Shown piece by piece: positions 1 to 5,545 of a stretch of DNA of 5,545 bases. Under the pieces are notes generated by a model. The model was not told the origin of the DNA. It did no database searches and saw only the letters and a program-made list of their open reading frames with translations. Each line of letters starts with the position of its first letter. Position 1 is the first letter of the stretch. This stretch comes from Rikenellaceae bacterium (lineage in GTDB: Bacteria; Bacteroidota; Bacteroidia; Bacteroidales; Rikenellaceae). The stretch is from NCBI GenBank assembly GCA_021203585.1, contig JAJQAW010000392.1, forward strand, positions 1-5,545, written 5' to 3'. Both the position numbers and the translations under genes were made by a program.

Positions 1-456
1 CGCATGACTACTCCTTTGGGCGGTTGGTACCACGCCAGTAAATTTGCCTTGGAGGGCCTTAGTGCCGCACTTCGGCAGGAAGTGGCCCCGTTCGGGATCG
101 ATGTGATCCTCATCGAACCGGGCATCATCGATACTCCGTGGTGGGAAAAGGCCCGGCGAAATTTGGAAAGCGTCTCTTCGGGCAGTGCCTATCGAACTCA
201 GATCGCACAATGGAAAACCGTGCTGCAGATCGACCCCGCTACTTCGGGACATCCGATGGAAGTGGCGCGGGTCATCCTGAAGGCCTTGGCGGCGCGAAAA
301 CCCCAAACCCGCTATGCGGTGGGCGGCAACGCGGAAGGGATTCTGATGGCCAGAAAATTACTGTCCGACCATGCCTTTGATCACGCGGTGGATACCCTGA
401 CAAAGACAAAGGCCCGGGAAGGAGAAAACCGAAAAGGATCAAATGATCGGGAGTAG
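1..456 (+). CDS. Short-chain dehydrogenase/reductase (SDR), C-terminal part; 5' end outside window
   Basis: This is a partial gene whose reading frame is open from the first base, so the start lies upstream. The ATG at position 4 is internal. The visible 151 residues begin just before the SDR active site: Tyr10 and Lys14 of the fragment form the YxxxK motif (YHASK, bases 28-42). They are followed by the usual helix (FALEGLSAALRQEVAPFGIDV) and the IEPG loop (residues 38-41) that contacts the nicotinamide cofactor. The Rossmann glycine motif and the catalytic Ser are in the missing half. Family knowledge: classical SDRs are cytoplasmic NAD(P)H-dependent oxidoreductases acting on alcohols, ketones or sterol-like substrates. 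The substrate cannot be read from this part. The C-terminal stretch RYAVGGNAEGILMARKLL fits the common 'SDR family oxidoreductase' subgroup with a long C-terminal tail. It ends with TAG at 454-456. No functional link to the downstream transport genes is evident. Confidence 0.93.
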   Translation, partial: RMTTPLGGWYHASKFALEGLSAALRQEVAPFGIDVILIEPGIIDTPWWEKARRNLESVSSGSAYRTQIAQWKTVLQIDPATSGHPMEVARVILKALAARKPQTRYAVGGNAEGILMARKLLSDHAFDHAVDTLTKTKAREGENRKGSNDRE

Positions 457-805
457 AGCATGTCCATCCTCCATCGACTCGAACGCCGATTGGTCTGCAC
501 GCCGGAGGAAGCTGCCAAGTTCCTGCCCCGGGCTATCCGATCTTGTCATTCGAATCGGACTTCGGTAAAAAACGAGCATGTTTTCCTGCCGAGCGGAGAG
601 CATCCGCCACGGATATCGCCCGTCAGCGGGTTCAGCCGGAAAGCGTGCTGGTCCACCGGACTCTCCCCGTCGGCAAGAAATCTTTATTCCGGACAAAAAC
701 GGTATACGTGCTTTCGGAGGTTGTTCGGATGCGCCGGTGCGGGATCATCAGGGAAGAATGCCCAAAAAATTAAATAAAATCGATCTGTTCCCTGATTATT
801 ACCGT
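457..805. other. Gene-poor spacer, possible decayed reading frame
   Basis: About 350 bases separate the dehydrogenase from the AraC-family gene, and no known protein family is recognisable on either strand. A 105-codon frame opens with ATG at 460, only three bases after the dehydrogenase stop. Its first 26 or so residues (MSILHRLERRLVCTPEEAAK and onward) look protein-like, but the rest is rich in Ser, Arg, Gly and Cys like an out-of-frame reading. Two other forward frames are also open across 543-773 (TTG start) and 578-934, and each has stretches that look plausible. This pattern could be a short gene broken by frameshifts, a genuine small protein, or chance in GC-rich DNA. No terminator with a T-tract was found after the dehydrogenase stop. 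I do not call a CDS here. Confidence 0.5.
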
Positions 806-813
806 TATCTTTG
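784..813 (+). promoter_or_regulatory. Putative Bacteroidota-type promoter for the AraC-family gene
   Basis: TATCTTTG at 806-813 matches the Bacteroidota -7 consensus TAnnTTTG exactly. TCTG at 784-787, 18 bases upstream, is a three-of-four match to the -33 element TTTG. Transcription would start a few bases after 813. That favours the ATG at 832 over the in-frame TTG at 811, which lies inside the box itself. The match is by eye; an 8-base pattern with two free positions also occurs by chance. Confidence 0.5.
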
Positions 814-831
814 TTCCGTAAAAAGAGCCAG

Positions 832-1725
832 ATGCACCAGCCTCATAGCAAATCACCGTCGGCCATGGCGGAACTTTTCGGCCGAATGCCCCACGACGAG
901 GCGGGCTTTTTTGTGGCGCGCCGGTTGGATATGAGAGGCCTGAAAATCGAAGAATCCTGGCCGGTTATTCATTCCCGAATCCATTGTTATTTTTACCTCA
1001 CGGGCGGCGAAGCGCTCATGCAGATCGGCGAAGAACTTTGCCTGTTCAAAGCCGGGGAGTGCGCCTGTATTCCTGCCGGGCAAATCTTTTCGGTCCGTTA
1101 TTTCGATAATTGTACCGGTTACATGGGGGGCTGCAGTACCGCGTTTGTCAGCGACAATGGCCTCAATCCGATTCAGTCCTTCGGTTCGCTCCGGCGTTGG
1201 GGGGATCACAAGGTTTTTTTCTCCGAAACCATCCGTCCGTATATCCAGACTATTTTCGAACGGCTGTGTATGGAATACGAATCGGTCGGTAGCCAAAAAA
1301 TGATTAAGGCATACCTCATCCTGCTCCTCACGGAAATCGAGGAGGCCTCGGTGTATTCCGCGCGGGAGGTGACCCTGGAAAATTCCAATTGCAATCGATT
1401 CATCGAATCCGTTTTCCGGCACTGCGATCTGAGAATTCCAGTTTCGGATTATGCCGAACAGCTGGGCATAAGCCAGGATTACCTGCAAAAAATCATCAAA
1501 CGCATCACCGGTAAATCACCGATGGCTTGGATCCACGAAGCGGTTATTCTCCAGGCGAAGGCTTGTTTGCTGAGTACCGACCTGGCGGTCGGAGAGATTT
1601 CCGGTCGGGTGGGAGTGGAGGATCCCGCCTATTTCTCCCGGCTCTTCAAAAAACACACCGGCTTGACTCCCTTACAGTACCGCAAGCGGCAGAGATCATC
1701 CAATATTCCTCCTTTTTCGTCCTAA
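832..1725 (+). CDS. AraC-family transcriptional regulator
   Basis: The 297-residue protein is typical in length for AraC/XylS regulators. Residues about 45-110 form a cupin-like sensor region (HCYFYLTGGEALMQIGEELC, then FKAGECACIPAG, the usual 'lid' of the beta-barrel). Residues about 186-286 are the DNA-binding domain. The first helix-turn-helix is near VSDYAEQLGISQDYLQKIIK, and the second carries the family signature (GVEDPAYFSRLFKKHTGLTP followed by LQYR, residues 261-284). It is cytoplasmic and binds DNA, usually as an activator responding to a small ligand. I chose ATG 832 because the in-frame TTG at 811 overlaps a promoter-like box; ATG 865 (286 residues) is a possible later start. The gene ends with TAA 1723-1725, 47 bases before the receptor gene it probably controls. 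The sensor region has several cysteines (52, 70, 77, 79, 94, 101), but no metal or redox role can be claimed from that. The ligand is unknown. Confidence 0.94.
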   Translation: MHQPHSKSPSAMAELFGRMPHDEAGFFVARRLDMRGLKIEESWPVIHSRIHCYFYLTGGEALMQIGEELCLFKAGECACIPAGQIFSVRYFDNCTGYMGGCSTAFVSDNGLNPIQSFGSLRRWGDHKVFFSETIRPYIQTIFERLCMEYESVGSQKMIKAYLILLLTEIEEASVYSAREVTLENSNCNRFIESVFRHCDLRIPVSDYAEQLGISQDYLQKIIKRITGKSPMAWIHEAVILQAKACLLSTDLAVGEISGRVGVEDPAYFSRLFKKHTGLTPLQYRKRQRSSNIPPFSS

Positions 1726-1745
1726 AATCGTTCGGCGGCCGGGCG

Positions 1746-1753
1746 TACCTTTG
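1746..1753 (+). promoter_or_regulatory. Putative -7 promoter box for the receptor-lipoprotein operon
   Basis: TACCTTTG at 1746-1753 is an exact match to TAnnTTTG. It lies in the 47-base gap between the AraC-family stop and the receptor ATG at 1773, where a promoter is expected. No good TTTG -33 element lies 19-21 bases upstream; the nearest T-rich stretch is at 1713-1717. A weak -33 is compatible with a promoter that needs an activator such as the adjacent AraC-family protein (inference). The box also argues against receptor start codons further upstream. Confidence 0.45.
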
Positions 1754-1772
1754 CGGCAGAATTTCCACTGCC

Positions 1773-4043
1773 ATGAACGCTTTATATACGTTGATAACGA
1801 TACTCCCGGTCTGGCTTTCTCCGGAATCGCCTCAAACCGATACCCTTTCCTACGACATGACACCGGTTACGGTATCGGCCGCCATCAAACACAACGGCCT
1901 TTTTACGGATGCACCGATGGCCGTCTCCGCCTTTCGAAACGGCCAATTGGAACAAAATCGGATCGACGAGCCGAAAGCCTTGTCCCTGATCGTTCCCAAT
2001 TTCCTGCAGGCGGATTACGGATCCAAAATGACCAGTTCCATGTACATTCGCGGCATCGGGGCCCGCATGGAGCAGCCGGCGATCGGGCTTTACCTGGATA
2101 ATATTCCGCTGATGAATAAAAACGGATACGACCAGGATTTGTACGATATCGGTCAGATTTATTTCCTCCGGGGGCCGCAGGGCACCCTGTACGGACGCAA
2201 CACCATGGGCGGAGTGATCGATATTCATACACGCTCTCCGATGTATCACCAGGGAACTCGTTTGCAGGCCGGATACGGCAACGGCAATAGCTCGGAACTA
2301 CAGTTTTCCACAGCCTGTAAACCGACCCCGGATTTTGCCTTTTCGTTGGCCCTGAGCCACCGTTACAGCGACGGATTTTTTACCAACCGGTACGATGGGT
2401 CTTCGGCGGACCGGATCCTCAGCGAAAGCGGCCGCCTGCGAACGGTGTACCGGATCGATCCTGATTGGACGATGGAAAATACCCTGTTAGCCGGGTATGT
2501 CCGGCAAAGGGGGTTTGCATATGCCCAATACGACGAACAAACCGGTCAGGTCGCTCTGATCGATCACAACGATCCCTGTACTTACGAGCGGTTTACCTTG
2601 ACCGACGGCCTTACTTTTCGGTATCACCGCGCGGGCTGGGACTTTTCCTCCACGACCAGTTATCAGTTTACCGACGACGATATGGTCATGGACCAGGATT
2701 TTCGCCCGGTATCGATTTTTACCCTGCGGCAAACTCAAAAAGAACATGCCCTGACCCAAGAACTGGTTCTGCGAACCGACACCCAGGCCCCTTGGCAATG
2801 GATGACCGGGATATTCGGTTTTTACAAACACAACCGCATGCGGGCTCCGGTTACCTTCAAACGGGATGGGATCGATCAGCTGATCCTGGACAATGCTAAT
2901 GCCGGAATCTCCGCGGGATTGCCCGGCACGGGCGCCGCGCTGTCGATTCGGGAAGAAAGTTTTCCGATCGAGAGCCTCTTTAAGCTTCCGGTCTGGGGAG
3001 CCTCTCTGTATCACCAATCCACTTACCGGCGGGGGCGGTGGAAACTCACGGCCGGTTTGCGGGCGGATTACGAACAAACGGCGATCGATTTCTCGAACAG
3101 CGCCGCGATCCATTACCTGTTCAATTTGACCATGACCGATTACCGGAGCCTGGAGGTGGGGATGAGCGGTGACAATAAAAAATCTTTTTTCGAATGGATG
3201 CCGCAACTTTCCGCCGCTTACACCATTCCAGCCGGTATCATCTATGCTTCTTGGACCAGGGGGTATAAATCGGGCGGTTATAATACGCAGATATTTTCGG
3301 ACATTCTGCAAAACCAAATGATGGAAGATTTGATGTCCGATCTGGGCATCTATCCCGATTTGCCGGAAGTATCGGATTATATCCCGGCCGAGGCCATTTA
3401 CTACAAACCGGAATACAGTTGGAATTATGAGTTAGGAAGTCATTTGAGCTGGCTGCAGGACCGACTGCATGTGGATGCCGCCCTGTTTTATATCGATCTG
3501 CGGGATCAGCAGCTGACCACTTTTCCGCCCGGTCAAACGACCGGTCGCATGATGGCCAACGCCGGACATTCGCGCAGCTATGGAGCCGAAGTGTCGGTAG
3601 CTTACCGTTGCGGTCGATTCGATGCGGGATTGAGCTACGGGTATACGAATGCCAAATTCATCGAGTACGATTTTGCGGGTGAGGACGGGACGGTCGATTG
3701 CGGTGGTCTTTACTTGCCCTACATTCCGCAAAATACCTTTTCCGCTTTGTGCCGCTACCGTCAGCCGTTGTCCGGAGTGTCGTTTAACGAGTTATTCCTG
3801 CAGCTTTCCTGGCAGGGAGCCGGCCCGATTTACTGGAATGAAACCAACACCGTCCGGCAGGATTTCTACGGGCTGCTGAACGGTTCGGTGGGTTTGGAGC
3901 GGAACGGCTTTTCGCTCTCGCTCTGGGGAAAAAACCTGACCGATACGGATTTCAACACGTTTTATTTCCGCTCGCTCAGACATTCCTTTGTCCAGCGGGA
4001 GAAGCCGTTGCAGTTTGGATTATCCCTACAGTTAAAATTATAA
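1773..4043 (+). CDS. TonB-dependent outer-membrane receptor (siderophore/heme-type)
   Basis: The 756-residue protein starts with a short hydrophobic leader (about residues 3-16) that fits a signal peptide, though it lacks the usual N-terminal Lys/Arg. A possible TonB box lies around MTPVTVSAA (residues 29-37). The plug domain spans about 30-155, with the conserved IRGIG (92-96), GLYLDNIP (105-112) and LRGPQGTLYGRNTMGG (132-147). The rest is a beta-barrel with alternating aromatic and polar strands, including the family-typical YASWTRGYKSGGYN (491-504) and GKNLTDTDF (719-727), ending QFGLSLQLKL. Family knowledge: such receptors import iron-siderophores, heme, cobalamin or other scarce ligands with energy from TonB-ExbBD. 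There is no N-terminal carboxypeptidase-like extension and no SusD neighbour, so it is not a SusC-type glycan transporter. The frame is open back to 1527, but that part overlaps the AraC-family gene, so ATG 1773 is preferred. It is six bases from the lipoprotein gene and very likely cotranscribed with it. The substrate is not identifiable. Confidence 0.95.
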   Translation: MNALYTLITILPVWLSPESPQTDTLSYDMTPVTVSAAIKHNGLFTDAPMAVSAFRNGQLEQNRIDEPKALSLIVPNFLQADYGSKMTSSMYIRGIGARMEQPAIGLYLDNIPLMNKNGYDQDLYDIGQIYFLRGPQGTLYGRNTMGGVIDIHTRSPMYHQGTRLQAGYGNGNSSELQFSTACKPTPDFAFSLALSHRYSDGFFTNRYDGSSADRILSESGRLRTVYRIDPDWTMENTLLAGYVRQRGFAYAQYDEQTGQVALIDHNDPCTYERFTLTDGLTFRYHRAGWDFSSTTSYQFTDDDMVMDQDFRPVSIFTLRQTQKEHALTQELVLRTDTQAPWQWMTGIFGFYKHNRMRAPVTFKRDGIDQLILDNANAGISAGLPGTGAALSIREESFPIESLFKLPVWGASLYHQSTYRRGRWKLTAGLRADYEQTAIDFSNSAAIHYLFNLTMTDYRSLEVGMSGDNKKSFFEWMPQLSAAYTIPAGIIYASWTRGYKSGGYNTQIFSDILQNQMMEDLMSDLGIYPDLPEVSDYIPAEAIYYKPEYSWNYELGSHLSWLQDRLHVDAALFYIDLRDQQLTTFPPGQTTGRMMANAGHSRSYGAEVSVAYRCGRFDAGLSYGYTNAKFIEYDFAGEDGTVDCGGLYLPYIPQNTFSALCRYRQPLSGVSFNELFLQLSWQGAGPIYWNETNTVRQDFYGLLNGSVGLERNGFSLSLWGKNLTDTDFNTFYFRSLRHSFVQREKPLQFGLSLQLKL

Positions 4044-4049
4044 AATCTT

Positions 4050-4922
4050 ATGAAAAAAATGTGCAAATTCCCCTATTTCCTGGCCGCCGGACTGCTGCTT
4101 GTCCTGGCTGACTGCAGTGACGATAAGGAACCCCAAGAGCCGGAAGAAAAACCGGAGCAGGGAGCGGAAAAAACCTACATCGGCACCCTGATCGTAGATC
4201 AGAACGACGGAACGCTTTATACTCAGAAGAATGTCTCGCTGATTATTACGGTCGATGACGGTGAAGCGGTCATGGAGTTGAAAGAGATGAGTTTTTCCGA
4301 CCGGATGCCTTTGAAACTCGATATAACGATGCCCGGAGTCACCGTGCGCCCAGAGGACGGGAAATCCCTGTTGAGCGGGGAAGGAATCGTTCCGCTGGCT
4401 ATGGGCGGCCCCTTCGAACAATATACCATCACCGGACTTACCGGGGAGCTCTCCGAGGAGAGAATCGATTTCGAAATGATGTGCGGAGCGTATCCGACCC
4501 TGTTTACCGCCCTTCACGAGGATCAGTTGCCGGTTCCCGAGCAGACCGTTTATCGGGGAATATTGTACGTGGATCAGAACGACGGTCAGGGTACGGTGTA
4601 TGTACAGCAAGAGGTTACGGCGCTCCTTGCGATAGACCTGGATACCGATCGAGCCGATCTGCTGCTGGAAGAGGTCTCCTTTTCCGACCGCATGCCGTTC
4701 CGGCTGGATATGACCATACCGGGAATTACGGTTCGGCCCGTGTATGGAGGATACGCGATGGAGGCGGATGGGATTGTTCCCCTGGCCTTGGGCGGTGAAT
4801 ACGAGGATTATGTGATTACCGCTCTGACCGGGAGCACTTCGGCATGGAGTGACACCGGGATTGAGTTCGAAATGTATTGCGGTCAGTATCCCACCCGGTT
4901 CGTCGGTGTAAAAAAGGAATAA
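4050..4922 (+). CDS. Probable surface lipoprotein with two tandem calycin-like domains
   Basis: This 290-residue protein has an N-terminal MKKMCK, a hydrophobic core (residues 7-20) and a candidate lipobox LAD-Cys22. Asp at -1 is unusual, since Ala, Gly or Ser is normal. After the cysteine, SDDKE resembles the acidic export signal that sends Bacteroides lipoproteins to the outer face of the outer membrane. A Pro/Glu-rich linker (27-41) follows. Two copies of one domain come next, about 43-154 and 168-287. Shared blocks are VDQNDG, SFSDRMP, the PG-TVRP segment, GIVPLA-GG, YxITxLTG and a final FEMxCGxYPTxF. The layout (YxGxLxVDQND start, beta-rich, about 110 residues) resembles the Bacteroidota putative calycin-like family (Pfam Calycin_like); that assignment is from memory and moderate. 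It starts six bases after the receptor stop and precedes a strong terminator, so it is the last gene of the operon. Ligand capture for the receptor is an inference. Confidence 0.9.
   Translation: MKKMCKFPYFLAAGLLLVLADCSDDKEPQEPEEKPEQGAEKTYIGTLIVDQNDGTLYTQKNVSLIITVDDGEAVMELKEMSFSDRMPLKLDITMPGVTVRPEDGKSLLSGEGIVPLAMGGPFEQYTITGLTGELSEERIDFEMMCGAYPTLFTALHEDQLPVPEQTVYRGILYVDQNDGQGTVYVQQEVTALLAIDLDTDRADLLLEEVSFSDRMPFRLDMTIPGITVRPVYGGYAMEADGIVPLALGGEYEDYVITALTGSTSAWSDTGIEFEMYCGQYPTRFVGVKKE
4176..4511 (+). repeat. Domain repeat, copy 1, in the lipoprotein gene
   Basis: Encodes residues 43-154. It aligns along its length with copy 2 at 4551-4910. In the block from EMSFSDRMP to TVRP, 17 of 23 residues are identical. 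At DNA level a 14-base identity (gatcagaacgacgg, 4197-4210) recurs in copy 2 exactly 375 bases later, and ttttccgaccg (4293-4303) recurs at 4680-4690. The copies have clearly diverged otherwise, so this is an established in-frame duplication rather than an assembly artefact. Confidence 0.9.
4551..4910 (+). repeat. Domain repeat, copy 2, in the lipoprotein gene
   Basis: Encodes residues 168-287. It is slightly longer than copy 1 because of small insertions in the first beta-hairpin (QNDGQGTVY against QNDGTLY) and near STSAWSDTG. Each copy holds one cysteine in an equivalent place (Cys145 and Cys277, in MMCGAYPT and MYCGQYPT), so each domain has a conserved CGxYPT end motif. Confidence 0.9.
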
Positions 4923-5055
4923 TCTTTATTCCGCCTCCCCCGCTGCACCGAAAGATCAGCGCTAAGCGGGTAGCGCATCCGCAGCATGCAGGAACTCGGG
5001 AAGCCGAAGAAAAAATGCTCTTGCAGCCATGGCATGGAACGAGTCACCGTTCTTG
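4923..5055 (+). other. 3' untranslated region of the receptor-lipoprotein transcript
   Basis: No gene is seen between the lipoprotein stop and the terminator. One small inverted repeat is present: gcgcta (4959-4964) and tagcgc (4971-4976) with a six-base loop. It has no T-tract and is not a terminator by itself; it may only shape the end of the mRNA. Confidence 0.5.
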
Positions 5056-5101
5056 AAAACCCGGAAAAGTTGGGCGGCAGCCGCAGCTTTTCCGGGTTTT
5101 T
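5056..5101 (+). terminator. Strong intrinsic terminator after the lipoprotein gene
   Basis: The arm 5056-5069 (aaaacccggaaaag) is the exact reverse complement of 5087-5100 (cttttccgggtttt), giving a perfect 14-base-pair stem. The 17-base interior can fold further as gcgg (5074-5077) with ccgc (5081-5084). The right arm runs into five Ts at 5097-5101. The A-run on the left gives Ts on the other strand, so it could also work in reverse. It lies about 130 bases after the lipoprotein stop and is the likely end of the operon transcript. Confidence 0.87.
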
Positions 5102-5491
5102 CGGAGCGCTTGCCGGGACTGCTTCTCGTCGAACCTGAAATCCGAGCTTCCACCCCGTTCTGTGAAGGTAAAACCGGACGGATAAAACAGACATACATGC
5201 TTTTCAGCGGGTATACCGGAAGAGGAAAAAGGGAAGCAAGTTCATTCGGATCGGGCGAAAAGCATAGAAAAAATAGAGGCTGCAGGCTCCTGCCGCCGCC
5301 TGGAATGTTTGCGGGTCTGCGATTCGAAAGGCCTTTGCGGGCAAATGGCAGACCAAGATTAAGTGGTTTCTCTCTTGATCGAAATCCATCCCAAAGGGAG
5401 CTTCTCCCGTTATGACACTTATCTTCATCCGGCTTCTCTTTTGATGGTTAATACCGGTACAGAAAATAGTCGAAAAATCATCTTACAGAGA
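5102..5491. other. Intergenic stretch with no supported gene
   Basis: Frames open here on both strands are short, unlike any family I recognise, and mostly run through the terminator stem, so none is called. Visible structure is limited to small inverted repeats: ggtctgc (5314-5320) with gcagacc (5348-5354), gcag (5282-5285) with ctgc (5290-5293), and gggag (5396-5400) with ctccc (5404-5408). None is followed by a T-tract. No TAnnTTTG box was found on either strand. The region becomes AT-rich from about 5440, as promoter regions often do. Confidence 0.55.
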
Positions 5492-5529
5492 ATTAGTTAT
5501 TGAAATCAACTAATATGAGTTGATTTTTT
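5492..5529 (+). promoter_or_regulatory. Overlapping alternative hairpins, attenuator- or terminator-like
   Basis: Two stems share bases. The first pairs attagtt (5492-5498) with aactaat (5508-5514). The second pairs aaatcaact (5503-5511) with agttgattt (5518-5526), with a six-base loop, and leads into Ts ending at 5529. The second has the form of a weak, AT-rich intrinsic terminator on the + strand; the first would prevent it from forming. That is the geometry of an attenuator or riboregulated leader, but the inverted repeats could equally be a protein-binding operator just upstream of a gene beyond the window, or end a transcript begun in the preceding spacer. TATAAT at 5532-5537 follows but has no well-spaced partner box. 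Confidence 0.45.
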
Positions 5530-5545
5530 GGTATAATCCCTATGG

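Noticed and set aside
853..1488. 211-codon open frame on the minus strand inside the AraC-family gene
   Set aside because: It is antisense to a well-supported gene, has no recognisable domain and no promoter-like box in front of it.
1527..1772. In-frame upstream extension of the TonB receptor reading frame (82 extra codons)
   Set aside because: It overlaps the conserved DNA-binding domain of the AraC-family gene, has no signal-peptide character, and a promoter-like box lies downstream of it at 1746-1753. ATG 1773 is followed by a hydrophobic leader.
2487..3317. 276-codon open frame on the minus strand inside the receptor gene
   Set aside because: It lies wholly antisense to clear beta-barrel coding sequence, is Pro/Arg/Gly-rich and resembles no protein family. 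It is a shadow of GC-biased codons.
1773..4922. SusC/SusD-type polysaccharide utilisation pair
   Set aside because: The receptor lacks the N-terminal carboxypeptidase-like domain and is shorter than SusC proteins. The lipoprotein is beta-rich with tandem repeats, not an alpha-helical SusD, and no glycoside hydrolase is nearby.
4959..4976. gcgcta/tagcgc hairpin as the operon terminator
   Set aside because: The stem is only six base pairs and no T-run follows; a much better terminator lies at 5056-5101.
5029..5415. 128-codon forward frame after the lipoprotein gene
   Set aside because: It runs through both arms of the intrinsic terminator, has low-complexity Ala/Arg/Gly-rich composition and matches no family.
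5500..5537. TTGAAA (5500-5505) and TATAAT (5532-5537) as a sigma70-type promoter
   Set aside because: The spacing is 26 bases, far from the usual 17, and Bacteroidota primary promoters use a different consensus.

Overview
The window looks like chromosomal DNA from a Bacteroidota (probably Bacteroidales) organism of moderate GC content. Three things suggest this. A lipoprotein carries a Cys-Ser-Asp-Asp-Lys start resembling the Bacteroides surface-lipoprotein export signal. Two gene starts are preceded by exact matches to the Bacteroidota -7 promoter consensus TAnnTTTG. The main start codons lack clear Shine-Dalgarno sequences. The genus cannot be fixed from the sequence alone.

Layout, all genes on the + strand. 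(1) 1-456 is the C-terminal part of a short-chain dehydrogenase/reductase whose N-terminus lies outside the window. (2) About 350 bases (457-805) hold no recognisable gene and could be a decayed reading frame or plain spacer; they end in a promoter-like box. (3) 832-1725 encodes a complete AraC-family regulator with an N-terminal cupin-like sensor region and a C-terminal double helix-turn-helix. (4) After another promoter-like box, 1773-4043 encodes a TonB-dependent outer-membrane receptor of the single-protein, siderophore/heme-like type, without the N-terminal extension typical of SusC. (5) Six bases later, 4050-4922 encodes a probable surface lipoprotein made of two tandem copies of a domain resembling the Bacteroidota calycin-like family. 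(6) The transcript probably ends at a strong intrinsic terminator at 5056-5101. (7) The last 440 bases are non-coding as far as can be seen and end in overlapping, mutually exclusive hairpins at 5492-5529.

Working model (inference): the AraC-family protein senses a small ligand or nutrient state and controls the adjacent receptor-lipoprotein pair. The lipoprotein would sit on the cell surface and help capture a ligand that the receptor imports with TonB energy. The cargo is not revealed by the sequence; iron-siderophore, heme or another small molecule are the natural candidates. The dehydrogenase fragment upstream has no evident functional link. No mobile element, CRISPR array, tRNA or rRNA was seen.
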